In this document: positions 15,201 to 27,989 of the stretch, in pieces
Position numbering within the stretch: position 1 is the first letter of the stretch
Layout of the letters: the number at the start of each line of letters is the position of its first letter
Origin: Aphis gossypii
Lineage: Eukaryota; Arthropoda; Insecta; Hemiptera; Aphididae
Assembly (NCBI RefSeq): GCF_020184175.1
Contig: NC_065530.1
Span: 78,345,260-78,409,259 of the forward strand
Reading direction: 5' to 3'
DNA: 64,000 nucleotides
The notes under the pieces: generated by a model
What the model was told of the DNA's origin: nothing
What the model saw: the letters and a program-made list of their open reading frames with translations, nothing else
The model's database searches: none
Program-made: the position numbers and the translations under genes

Positions 15201-18200
15201 TCATAAATTGATTGTTTCATAGGTACCTAATCGTCTCGTTGAAAAATGTGTTTACCATACAAGTGGGTTTAAAATGTAATCTTATTAGGTACGGGTATTG
15301 GCCAATGGGGTACTTATATATTACTTATATAGTTATATAATATCTATTATATTATTATGTCGGACGCTGTGCCATCGACAAGTTGCAGGTAGAGACCTGT
15401 TGCGGTCCAACGCGGGTGTATAATAAATACAATAATTATATTATGACTCATCTTTTTCGGGTCTGCTATACAAACTACAAACGTACGCTAGCGGTAGGTA
15501 TATGGTATATTATCTCCGGTGAATTTTTTTTTCTCTTTTCATTTCTTTTGACACTCGAAAACGTATAATAGTTATTTATCGACACATTTTATGTATATAG
15601 GTACTGTATATAGTGTAGTAAGTACGATTATACAATACTATTATATTATATATAGGTAGTGACTAGCAGACAGCAGTTGTGTATAGGCCATAGGGAATTA
15701 TTAGTACCCAAGTAAAAACAGCTAGAAACATTAATCCGTCGACACGGTAGAAGTAAATTGTCAATATAATATTATATTGTATAAGGTATATCGTATTTAA
15801 TTTTATAATCACTTACTATTATCGTTGGAAATTTGACTAACTACAAAATCTTAAAAATGGATTTAAAATAACAATAAATTCACTAAAATAGTATAATTAA
15901 TATAAGTATAAATATAGGTATAAAAAATATTATTATTAGTACTTTTTAAGAATAGAAAGAACTATTTTTTTTTGTTTGTAGTTAATTGATCAAATTAAAT
16001 ATTTTTTTTATTGTTATTTTAAATTTAAAATTTAAAACCCTTTCTAATCCACCATAGAAAATTATTTAGGTATAAATCTCAAAAGATAGAAAATAAATGC
16101 AAAATTGAATACATTTTGACCACATTATTCAAACTTAGTGTTGAAAAATAATTACAAGTGTAATTTTACTTATACGCGTTTTACTCGATTTCGTCTTAAC
16201 GTGGGTAAACGATCCGTCTCGTACTAATCGGCATCTATCCAAAGGTCAAGTTCGTTATTATGCTAATATCGTTGTGTAATAATTACAGCTGTACTCGTTG
16301 AACGCGCTCAAGAAAATCGATAGTAATAAGTAATTCTTAATAAATAATTGTAATACATAAATTATTACACACGACACGCAACACCCGAAAAGAAATATTG
16401 ACCTTTATTTTAATTTTCTGTTGAAAACAGGTGGCCACAGATCGATACCGGTCACACTCGGTGTAGAACACAAAACTACATTGGTACAATAATTTAAGTC
16501 TTAAAATTATTCGCCAATCGATTTCGATTTATAAGTTTGTTCTCGTTTAGTTTGAGTCGACGACGGGACATCAGTTATATACACACATAATATTATGCGT
16601 GTGTTTTAGGTATACTGAGTGATATTATAATAGTATGATCACTGCAACAACGGTAATTTATTACACCAACAAAGACGTGTACGAATACAACGTTTTATTA
16701 CAACTGTATACTTAACGTCCGCTAATCGAGATCCGAAATATATATTAAATTTGAACGAATAAAAAAAAAATCGCGTATAATATATTTTTGCAGTATTATA
16801 CCTATCGTTTTTGCTAACCGTCACCGCCCAGATCGTGGCCGTCGTATTATAGCTATGGAAAAGTAGGCCAATATCACACTTACCTATATTATAATATTAT
16901 AATACCACTACGCTGTGTACCATTATTACTGTACGCTCGTGTGGTGTAGCTCGGACGCGTATATCTATAATATTATATACACATATACATGTATATATGT
17001 CTCTCTCGGGGCTGAGCCGGAATTATCATTATTATTGTTGTTGTTGTTTTTATTATATATGCTTATATGACCCTTGCCACGTTACTATCCGATCGTTTAA
17101 TATTATTATTCTCGTATATAACATTCTATATGACTGTATACAATAGTGTATTATACTTATATTATAGTAACGCATTATCCCGTACAATAGATTTTGAGCG
17201 GGAAAATCTAGTTATCTTTTTATTTTTTTTATTTTAGTTAATAATTTCTATATATCACCCAAGTGCCCTTTAAAATGCTCGAAATAATACTTTATAATCC
17301 TGTAGCCGCGTATAGGGAAGAGATATGCTACACTGCTGTTGTCCCAAATTTTCTCAAAACCCATACTACTATAGATATTTGATTTTTATTATTCATTATT
17401 TAACCTCATGTTCCAAGTTTTAATAATGCCTAAACACTCTATGGTTATAATAACTGGCGGTAAACGATACGAAAATATCAATAGATAAGCTCTCTGAGGG
17501 CTAATTCCGCCTCACTCTTCTCGTGCTGTTTAGGAGTCAGTACTACTATAGAGAGCTAGATTAGAAAAGTATCTCTTATTTTCACATTATAGTATTGCGT
17601 ATTATTGCGTTGGACTTATAATGAACATTTATCTTCTTTTGTGTTGATTTAATTGATTTTAATCAACTAGTAATTATATTTCACGGTTCGATTCTCGGTG
17701 AAGACAGTAAAATTGTTGCACTTTTATTCTTAAAATTGTATTCAACTATGGTAAAAGTTGCTTCTATACAACTAAACAATAGCGTATTTATTTATTTAAT
17801 ATGCAGTTTAATTGTAATCATATGTATCGCTCATATGTATTAGTATACTTAAATTTAGTTTTACAAAAATATAAAATAGATTATGTAATTTTTGATTTAG
17901 AATATATTATTCTTGAATTACTTTTATGAATTTTAGATGTTAATTGATTACTAAAATAATTAAATTACAATACCTAAATGTTTTTAACTAAGTCAAAATA
18001 ATATACTTGTATATTTAACACTAAGTTCCTCTGAGTTAGTCTTATAGTGATTCAAAAATAATTATAAGAATAGGTACCTATATATAGGCACAATTTTTTT
18101 TTATTAGCTTTTTAAGTTCAAATATTGACAAAAATTCGTCAAAATCATAAATATTTGCAAGTTATTTTTTATTTGAAAATGTATAAACGTTTTTTTATAA

Positions 18201-21200
18201 ATAGTCAAGAATTGAAAATTTAATAAAAGTATACAAGGCATTCCATAAGTTTGGCTTACAATAATTATAAAAGAAGTTGAGCGTTGATCAATTACAAAAA
18301 AATTATCTTAAGTTTAAATCTTTTCGAAATCAAGAATTCACACGTAAAATAACGATTTACTATTAAATAATTTTAGATTTTTGTTAGAGTTAAAAATTAC
18401 TAGTCTTGGAAACTTGAAACACATACCAGTTAATTATTTAAATTGGCATTTTCTGTACATGATTTAATTCAGGGTATTCAGGTTATTAAAAACATAAATC
18501 ACCTTTTTCACCAACCAGTGAAAAATATATCCAAGTCTGTCTGATCATCTCCGTCCAAAATCATTTTTCGTATACAATGATACCTACCATTGCATTCAAA
18601 TTTAACTCATATTCATTATAGTGATACTCTATGCCCGAGGTCCACACGATACCTACTGTACAGCTGAGTGTTAACCACTTGACTGTCCTATTTTAATATG
18701 TATTTTATTTCACTTAAAATTTTTTAAATACATTTTCGAATAAATATGTTTATTTTATTTTCAGTCCACGGTTGCGTCTGTCTGTCTGTCCGTCTGCAAT
18801 CGAGTTCTCACGTAGACATATAACGTATTATGGTTTAGATTTTACAAGAGATATTTGTAATTTACACGTTAAATTGTATACTATAATCATCTTGCATTTA
18901 TTATATTTAACACACACAATTTTCGTAATTCAATTATTTTAGAATGATTCATCAAAAAGATATTTTCAGACTTTCCGTTTGCTATTTTTTTTAATTATGG
19001 TTGTATAATATATGTATTTATTCTGAAGAATGAATATTTTTTTGTTTGTAATTAATTGTTACACCCAATTTAATTTATGTGTTGTGTCTAATTACACTGA
19101 TAAAATTTAGTATCTTGACGATTATTGAATAAAATACAATGTTCTTGCTCAGTAAACTTTCATTTTGTTAATGTGAAAAAATTAAGAATAATACCAAATA
19201 AAGTAATAAATAATTGATAATGTCACAAAATTCGATAACCTTTGTTATTAGTTAATCTCATAAATATTATTTTCTTTACTTATATATTTTTACAATGATC
19301 AGTTTTGACTGTGTATAAAGTGCGTGGATAATATTATGTACCTACATGATAATATTATATTGTATTATTCTTTTTATTTTTATTTTTAGTAACATGTTGT
19401 AGTTGAAAAAATAATTACCTACGAATACACATGATAGAAAATATTTCTTTTTAATTATAACTAATAAGAAAATGCTTTATAAAATCTTATAGGAACATAA
19501 AAAAAGGTGAAATTTTATTGCTCTATATATGTATATTGGTCCGATTCAATGAGTGTATAATGTATATTAATACTGGTTAACTGCATTACTTAATCAATTT
19601 TTCTTCAACTATATTTAAAATTCGCGACATATTTTAAATATTATTTAATTTTTTCCACCCATATGTATTAAAAGAAGAATATTATATTCTATTATAATTA
19701 TTAATTTAATATTATTATTATGTTCATTTTATTTTGTTCGTTCAATTTAGTGAAATATATTTTAACTTTTAAGTAAATGTATAATGTATATATCAATTCA
19801 ATATAATATACCTATATGGCTACATAGTTACTTTATTATAATTTACCAATTATTATTGTTATCTGATTATGATTATTATTAGTAATATTGTCCTTAATAA
19901 ATTTCCTAAGTCCTAATGGCTTAATGTACCTACCTATAATAAGTGACCTAATATACATTAAATGCACGTACGTTATGCCTTATATATAATAAAATATATG
20001 AGGTGTAATTTGCATTGAAATTTAATAGGAGTATATAAGGACCTATAATAATAATTTATTATTTTATTCATCCATAATATTAAAAACAATATTAGGATAA
20101 TAGTTGGTAATAATGGTAAGTGATAATATAGAATATAGATATAATATTTTACATGTTACTAGAATTTAAAATTATGATAATAACCTAAATAATTAGTTAT
20201 GTGTGTTAATTATAGATAAATATTAACGAGTTAATCGTAAGTATGTAATATTTAATATTATATTAATCATATATAATAATATGGACAGTAATTTAGCTTT
20301 AAGTCCATATTATAGAATAGGAAATAATATACAATTTAAACAACATAATATAATATCTTTGGAAAATATTACGAAATCAATATTATAAGTATCGAAAAGA
20401 GCAAAAAAAATTTAACAACAATTTTATAACTTAATTTAAGATCAGCTCCATAATTTTTTTCGTATAAAAGTGAAACCATTGTGTATTGTTTAATCTTTCT
20501 CTTTGGCAGATTTTGTAATATTTAATGACGTTTGAAATATATATAGGTTTATAACAAAACGAAAAATTGAAATTTCCAATATGAGTCATCGTTGATGTAA
20601 AAACGCAAAAATAATATAGGTATTATACTATTGTCAGATATACTGAACGTAGGTATACTTTTGTTCTTATATTTTATAAAAAAAATCATATAACAGTTAG
20701 TATGAATCTTTATGACATCAATTTTTGTATTGATTAATATTTAGCGATATTATATGTCTTATGATATTATACTGATATAACATTTAGTTTATTAAGTATA
20801 GGTATTAAACGGTATTTAAAAAAATAATATTTTCGGTTTCATAGACATATTTTAATCACATATACCTATAGGTAAATTATTATAAAATATTACTGTATGG
20901 GTTAGGTACGATTATCAGAGTGAATACTTGTTAGAATAGAGATTGAATTATTTAACACCATTTTTTTTTCGTTCGAACCAGCTTTCGCATCAATTCGGAG
21001 AATTTTTCCCGCGTACTAAACTCGACAGGAGCATTAACATATTAATACACCTAAATACAATATTTTCCGTATATACCTACGTAAAATCATATGACGGTAT
21101 ATTATATTTTATTAGCATTTATATTTGAATATTTTTAAATATTAGACGGCGGTCAAATCTACTGATAGTATCTGCAAATAAAAATCGTGGATACGCGGAA

Positions 21201-22190
21201 TTACGTATTATTATGCGTGCGCTGGAATACATAATAATATATTATAACAAAAGTGTAATGAATCGCTACTCGCATATACCCACGATAGCTGCACAGCTAT
21301 ATAATAGCAATAATAATATAATACTATAATATGTTCCTATTAATACTGCCACAGTGTTTTGCAATGTAGTAGGTTGGGTTCATAATAAAAATCGCAGTAT
21401 ATTTAAAAAACGTTCGGTCATCGCAACATCTGACGGTCTACGAGGAGCACACGGCTGCGATTTTCCGATGTACGAATAATGATAACTATATACATACATA
21501 TGCCGTTTGTACATTATTCTAGAGCAATCGTCTTTGTATCGTCGTAACCATATTATACTAAAATATTGTGTCAAGTCTATAATACTATTGCACGGGTATA
21601 TAGTGGTGCATACGAACATTGCCGCCGAATATACGAACGTTACGGGCTCGAGGCGGTGTCTTGATGTATATAATATAATATTATTATATATATATGAAAA
21701 ATAAAAAACCGTACCGTGTTCCGAACACGCGTATGACTAATCGCAGTTGGCCGGCAGCCGTCCGCCCGCGCCGCCGACAGGTCAACGTCGCCCTTTCTCC
21801 TTTATACATATATATATATAGGTACCCACAATACACTTGTGCAGTTATATGCTTATAAATAATATGTATATATATGTTTTTTTTTGTAACATTTATATAT
21901 ACCAAACAATCAGCTGTATTTAGGTTTATACAATATTAAAATGTTCCACACCCGCAGCAATTTATATACCTACGTATATTATATTGTACAAAAATACGCC
22001 ATATTATCGGCCTTTCGATTTTTTGGTTAGGCATCACGAGATTTATCGAACTCGCTTACACACGCGCTCGGCGGGGGGTATCTGTGAGAGGGAAACGACG
22101 ACGACGACGACCACGACGACGTCCTTTGTGCCGCACACACTGCACACGCTCGCGCGTTACATGCGAAGAGATGAAAAATACCCATATATA
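9241..22190. other. Long gene-free AT-rich region
   Basis: About 13 kb with no exon I can defend. Short CpG-richer patches occur near 12600-13130, 16160-16620 and 21700-22180. A GTCT repeat lies at about 18776-18796 just after a splice-acceptor-like TTTTCAG, but no open frame follows. An ACG repeat lies at 22094-22120. The rest is AT-rich with palindromic AATATTAT motifs and could equally be intergenic DNA or a large intron of a gene outside the window. Confidence 0.5.
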
Positions 22191-22228
22191 CAGGGTGTCC
22201 CGTGAGGATTTACCCATTGCGATATCTC
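22191..22228 (+). repeat. Left terminal inverted repeat of the MITE
   Basis: 38 bases, identical to the reverse complement of 22527-22564. Confidence 0.95.
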
Positions 22229-22526
22229 CTGAAATAATGGACATATCATAATTCTGATTTTTTAATAAGACTCACAGGAATAAGAACTACAAATATTTTA
22301 TGTTTTAATTTATTTTAATGTTTTGGTAAAAAAGTTAAAAAATATATTTTTTTATTTAATTATTTTCAAAAAAATCGAAGATAGCCATTTTGTAGAGTTA
22401 ATTTTTCTGAAAATATTGACGTTTCAACATTTTGATTTCATTAATTTCTGATTTTTTAATATTTTTTCTAGTTTCTAGAAAAACAGTGAATTATTTAATA
22501 CCATAGTGGTAACAAATACAGATAAC

Positions 22527-22564
22527 GAGATATCGCAATGGGTAAATCCTCACGGGACACCCTG
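22527..22564 (-). repeat. Right terminal inverted repeat of the MITE
   Basis: 38 bases, the reverse complement of 22191-22228, followed directly by TATA. Confidence 0.95.
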
Positions 22565-25500
22565 TATATGTATATGATAATAATATATGTTATTGGTCCT
22601 ATATATATTTTATTTTTTCTTATTCTTTTATTTTTTTTTCTCATTTTGTACAACAGAAAAACGGTATTAAAGCATATATTGTCGATAATAGTGTGCCGAA
22701 GACGATACCAGTTCTTACACATTATAACAATACGTTACACACACACACACACATTTAGCTGGTTTGTCGTATATACGAGATGACTCACGAGCACCGTGCC
22801 GCCACCGATCGCTATACGCGTATACTGCAGTGTATACTCGTAGTATGATGATGTCTGCGAACGTGCGTGCGTTATACCTACCTACTTATAAATAATAATA
22901 TTGTAAACCGCTACAGTTAATGCCCGATATACGCGTACCTATAATATAATATAAAATATATAATAATAATACAATGCGTATTATAACTGTTGCCGGTGTA
23001 TAGAAATTATTCACTTTTCCTCGTAGCAATGATGCGATAATAACATAATAATAAGCGCGCGCTCAATCGTCGAGATGGGAAACGAGAGATTATAATTATT
23101 TATATTATGTACACAAGTGATGTTATATTATAATATTATAGAGATATAGGTATTGTACGCATAATATTATATTGTTATATACGGGGTTAGTCGGTTAAGT
23201 ATTGTATTAGTAATTAGAGTTGAGATATTATGCGGAGTAGTATATGATATACACTATTACACTCGCGTTTAACCTTGAAATAGACACATAGGTAGTAAGT
23301 ACCTACTTTCTTTTATAGTTAACACGTATGACTAATGAACTTTTTGGAATAAAAAATTCAAATTTTATAGTATTATAAACTAAATTGATTTTATTTATTT
23401 ATATTTGCTCTAAGAGCATGAAATAATGAGAAATCAATGCTGTCATTGTCGAAATAATGAATATTTTAAATTATAATATGAATATATAAATGTGATAACA
23501 TATAAGTACCAATAAAATGTATTATTTTTTTCAAAAATACTATCTTCTAATGGCTAATATTTTTTATTTATAAAAAACATTTTTAATATTGTGAAAGTTA
23601 ATATTGTTAGTGCATTTATTTAAAATAATCATTTTGTAAATTACACAATAGTGAATAAATATAAGTACAGTCAAGAAGGGATATCGATTTTTAACATTTG
23701 AAAATATTTTTGAACTTAAATTTATATTTATCTCAAATTCGTGTTTAATAGGTAAATTATTATCGTATTATTATGTAATTCAAGAATAATTACTTTTTTT
23801 AATTCCTTTATAGTTTTACACGCACCCAATTTCAGTTTTTAATGATTGTATGATTTTAAGTTCATTTTAATTATATTTCATAGTCGTACATACAATTAAT
23901 TATAAAAATAACTATCTGTGCATAGAAAAATAAGGTGAAACGAAATAATTCTGTTTTTAATACCACATAATAATATTATACAGGGGTTTATACGTGCAAT
24001 CCAAAATTCAATCTATACAGAAAAAGTGCTTTGACATATGCGCGCGTGCGACGTGACATTAAATCATTATAACTTATAAGTAGGTACACGAATAAATTTA
24101 TTAGGTAGCCAGGTTACGTTAGGTATATCTGTATAATTTATACACGTACTGTCGTCTTTTTGCACATTACGCTGTAATATATCTGCACGTTTGCGTATAT
24201 TTCTTACCGCGTACACGTGGCGGTCAACAGCAATATTGCGTTACTTTCATCTCGTACGTGTACTTGTAATAATACATAAATACGACGTCGACGTGTCTCG
24301 AACGTTAAGTGTTACGTCAGTATTTGTACTCTGCGAAACGTTGAAATGTCAATGTCAATATAATATCATAATTATTGGTCGAAATAAATAAATGTGTTTG
24401 TTTTTGTTTAGTTTTAAGTAAATGTATATATTGTATACTACATAGAACAATTAATATTATTTTTTTTTTTAAAGTAAAATAATATTAATTTATAGTAGCA
24501 CGTCAACGTAATCATTTTTCCATCCGCACACACCACAACAAGATTTACCGAGTTAGTAGGTACTAATGTATAGTAATGTACTATTTATATAGTCTATACT
24601 CTATAAGACGAACCAAATTTTAAAATTATAATTGTATTTGTATTTATTATACATCTGTGTACATGTGATTTTATAAATAATTGAATTGCCTAAATTCTAA
24701 AATGTGTTTACATTATTATCATAAATTCATAACCAATTAATTATTTGAATTTATATTCAGTAATCTTTTTTTTATTGAGCCTGCAGCGTTGCGTTGACAA
24801 AGGCCTAATTGTAATAGGATGCTTAAAAATGTGATTTATTCGTGTCACGTCGTTTTGTTTGTTAATCTATGTGACATTTTATATAGTCTCACAAAGATAA
24901 CGTATGTATATAATATAATGGAAAATATTAATCATATTCGAATTTATACAACAAATAATTCCCAGCAGGTTTTAGTGTGTATATATCACTTAATGATGCT
25001 GCTTATCAAATTCGATAAACATGAAATATATAAACACATAATTTTATACATCACAGAGCGACAATATTTTATTTACTCTCGGTGCCAAAAGATAAAGCGT
25101 TATCGACAAATTAATATATATATATATTTATGAGTGGGATATTTTTGTTGTCTTAAAAATGGACATTTATATAGTATGTGTTATATAATAATATTAAGCA
25201 TTTATCGTATATAATAATAAACGTGTTGACAAAAAATCTGAAAAAGAGTCTGCAGCTCGTTTAGATTATTTGGAGGTAAACATAACAAAACGTTATCTTT
25301 TAAGTTTTTACTTCATATAAGTAATGTCGTGAGGAAAACAAAATGATAAATGTTTTTAATGCGGTCCATTTTTCATATAATTATATAGGCACCTACGATA
25401 AAATGGAGTTTGTTTGTATTCAAAATAAAATATATATATAGATAGGTACAATTAAGTACTTATATAATACGAAGTATTATATTATTCTTTTTAAGAAATA

Positions 25501-27129
25501 GATTATACAGAATATCTTTTTTGTGCTTATTAGTTATTACTGCAGGATGTTAAAATGTATATCAGTAATGTGCGTGTAGGTTTATTATATATTGGTATAC
25601 ACTTTACCTTTAAATGTTTTCAGATTAAATGAGACGCATTTAAAATAACTAATTTTGGTAGGTACATATGAAATATTGTATAGATACTTGATGACGGATT
25701 TAAAAAGACATTAAAAAACCATTATAATAAACTATCTATGTGCATTCAATTTTAAAAACAATAGAATCGTGCGCTTTTTATAACTATATATTGGTTTAAC
25801 TAAATATATGTGATATATAAGAATGGTCTATGGTAAAACAACGGTATATAATTGAGTATAAATTTTAAAATTCGATTCGTATAGAAATACGATACGCCAA
25901 GTCTCATGTATACCTTCATGGCATGCCGCCATGGGCTATGCCTTCATCATATACATACTAAAACGAAACAGATAAAGAAATACGAAACATGATGATGTAT
26001 ATTATTATTATTAATATTTATTTGGTCATGTACGATGTACTTATACAGTAGTCAGGTATTTCAAATATAGAAACACGTTCGTAAATATTTTTACATAATA
26101 GTAAAATTATTATATACAAGCTATACCTCCTATACACTATAGGAATTATTTTTATAGGTATTTAGACCTATTATTTATATTTTGATTAATAATTAATTGA
26201 ATGTTTTTAACGTTGCGGTGTTGAAGGTGAAGAATTTTATTTTGAGATGAATTCCGTCATCATATTATGTTCATGTTATATTTTGTATGAATTTTGATTA
26301 TTATTGTGATACTTACCATCAAATTTTTACGTACCTAGGTATATAAAAGCTTCGTTATTGTATACTTACATGTACTACATGTACCTATACATAAAATCAT
26401 TCAGCGTTCGAATTAGCATTTTTTATTTTATTTTATAACTACCATACATAGTATTATTTGAATCATTATTTTTTATTATATTATTTATAATGCGTACAAT
26501 ATACCTATAACTTTGTAATATATGATATGATGTGGCATCGCCTGGATGCGCGTGGTAAATAATCCAATCACGTTTTCTTGTTGATATAGAATTCTGAATT
26601 ATATATATAGGGTATTATTAAATGTTTGTCCTGTGCGTTTTGTGTTTGTGCTTTGTAGATATCAATTTGCAACCACGGTAAGTGTTTATGTTGTACGAAA
26701 ATTAATAGGTCGCACAGACGACGACGTCTGTATGCGAACAGCAATATAATCAAGTTCATGCGGATTTAAAAAGATCTTTACTTTTTTACGTATTACTTGT
26801 ACTTGTCTTATAGATTATAAAAAACTGTTGTGTAATTTATATTATCCGAAAAAAAAACAAAATCGATTTGGATATTATTGAGTATGCTACCAAATAAAAA
26901 TATATAATATCATAATGGTCATAATAAAGTCCATTGAAGTCTACATAATATTTTGAATGAGAACGAGAAAAATTGTTGACAATAAACGTTTTCTTATAAT
27001 AATAATTTCTCTAATTTATACCGACGCGTTCAGTACGATGTGGCAATTATAATTGTAATATAAATTAATATTAAATGAAAAAAAATTGACGACAATTTAA
27101 TAATATGTGTGATTATATTATTAGGTATT
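22565..27129. other. Gene-free AT-rich DNA upstream of the IAP-antagonist gene
   Basis: It contains an AC microsatellite at about 22735-22752 and otherwise AT-rich sequence. Candidate ORFs (24191-24391, 24819-25133) have the biased Ile/Tyr/Asn content expected of random AT-rich DNA and no splice context. Regulatory DNA of the downstream gene is likely to lie here, but I cannot name a site. Confidence 0.5.
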
Positions 27130-27730
27130 ATTATTTCAGAAGTAGGAAAATGACGTCGTCGTCGCCACCATCGCCACAGGTACGGCGGCCGTTTTACGGG
27201 CCGATGGGGCGGTGGGGTGCAGGGTCTCTCGGGGGCGGGGGCGGCCCTCGCACCACCGCCGCCGCCCAACCGGCCAGCGATTGGCCCGAAAAAAGCGCGG
27301 GATTTCGGTCCCGCCGAAAAACGCGCGCGCCGTCGCCGAACGGGTCGACGCGCGTACGACACGACGACGGCCGATCAGTATCGCTACCTACACCGCTGTC
27401 GTCGCATGTGCGCCGCTAGCGAGCAACGACAGACAATAATTATTACTATTATCGCCGCCGCCGCCGTAGTCCGGACAATTGCCGCAGCACGCGCGCACCT
27501 CGTCGCCGGCCGGTACCCGTCGTATTCCGTCGTCCGCCGTCGCCAGACGCTCGCACGCGCATACACCGCCCGCCGCCGCGATTCGGACCCGAGCGAAAGG
27601 GTCTGTTCGACCGGCGAACGCTCTTCAGTCGTTGGACTTCGCGCAACTCTTCCGGGTGTCGAGTGAATCGGAACTGCTCTCCGAGCACTCTTCTTCGCGT
27701 GCATCGCCGCCGCCGCCACCGCGAACTTAC
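27130..27730 (+). promoter_or_regulatory. CpG-rich promoter / 5' leader of the Hid-like gene
   Basis: GC and CpG content jump abruptly for about 600 bases in otherwise AT-rich DNA. Overlapping ORFs on both strands (such as 27217-27666 and 27384-27719) are Arg/Ala/Pro-rich artefacts of CpG composition. From 27409 to the start codon at 27990 there is no ATG at all, which is unusual for random sequence and is what a 5' leader under selection against upstream starts looks like. It lies directly upstream of and on the same strand as the 27990 start codon. Confidence 0.65.
27625..27659 (+). promoter_or_regulatory. Possible Inr + DPE core promoter
   Basis: TCAGTC at 27625-27630 matches the insect initiator (TCAGTY), with +1 at A27627. 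At +28 to +33 lies GGGTGT, a five-of-six match to the downstream promoter element RGWYVT. If this is the start site, the unspliced leader is 363 bases and its first AUG is the one at 27990. Both motifs are short and chance is not excluded. Confidence 0.35.
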
Positions 27731-27989
27731 CGATATTTTACCAACTGATTATTTTTTTTTAATATTCGGCAATCGTTTATAAGACTATTATTTTTCATAC
27801 AGTGCGTTTTCGCGTATTCTGCGATTTGTTTTGTCTATACATTTTTTGTGTTCGTATATATTTTGATATTTTATCAAAAACTTTTGATACAAAAAAAAAA
27901 AAAAAAAATTAAAAATATAATACAACTTAAAATTGGAAATATTGCGATTCGTCTTCAGAAAAAAAAGAAGAAAAAAAAACGGATCAGAC

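Larger units (their letters stand above)
22191..22564. mobile_element. Non-autonomous DNA transposon (MITE), 374 bp
   Basis: The element starts with CAGGGTGTCCCGTGAGGATT and ends with its exact complement. The terminal inverted repeats are perfect over 38 bases (22191-22228 and 22527-22564). TATA flanks both sides, so the target duplication is TA or TATA and cannot be resolved further in this AT-rich context. The 298-bp interior is AT-rich and has no transposase ORF, so the copy is non-autonomous. A TA target with CAGGGTGTCC-type ends suggests the Tc1/mariner superfamily, but that is inference. Perfect identity of the two ends suggests a recent insertion. Confidence 0.93.

Noticed and set aside
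17680..17705. Another B-box-like GGTTCGATTCTCGG
   Set aside because: No cloverleaf can be built around it.
22054..22205. Thr-rich ORF at the left edge of the MITE
   Set aside because: It is produced by the ACG microsatellite and runs into the transposon end.
27217..27666. 149-codon ORF in the CpG-rich block
   Set aside because: Arg/Ala/Pro-rich with equally long ORFs on the opposite strand, and it ends well before the AVPF start; it is leader or promoter DNA.
27933..27989. In-frame N-terminal extension of the Hid-like protein
   Set aside because: It would need a TTG start; there is no ATG upstream in the leader, and it would bury the IAP-binding motif.
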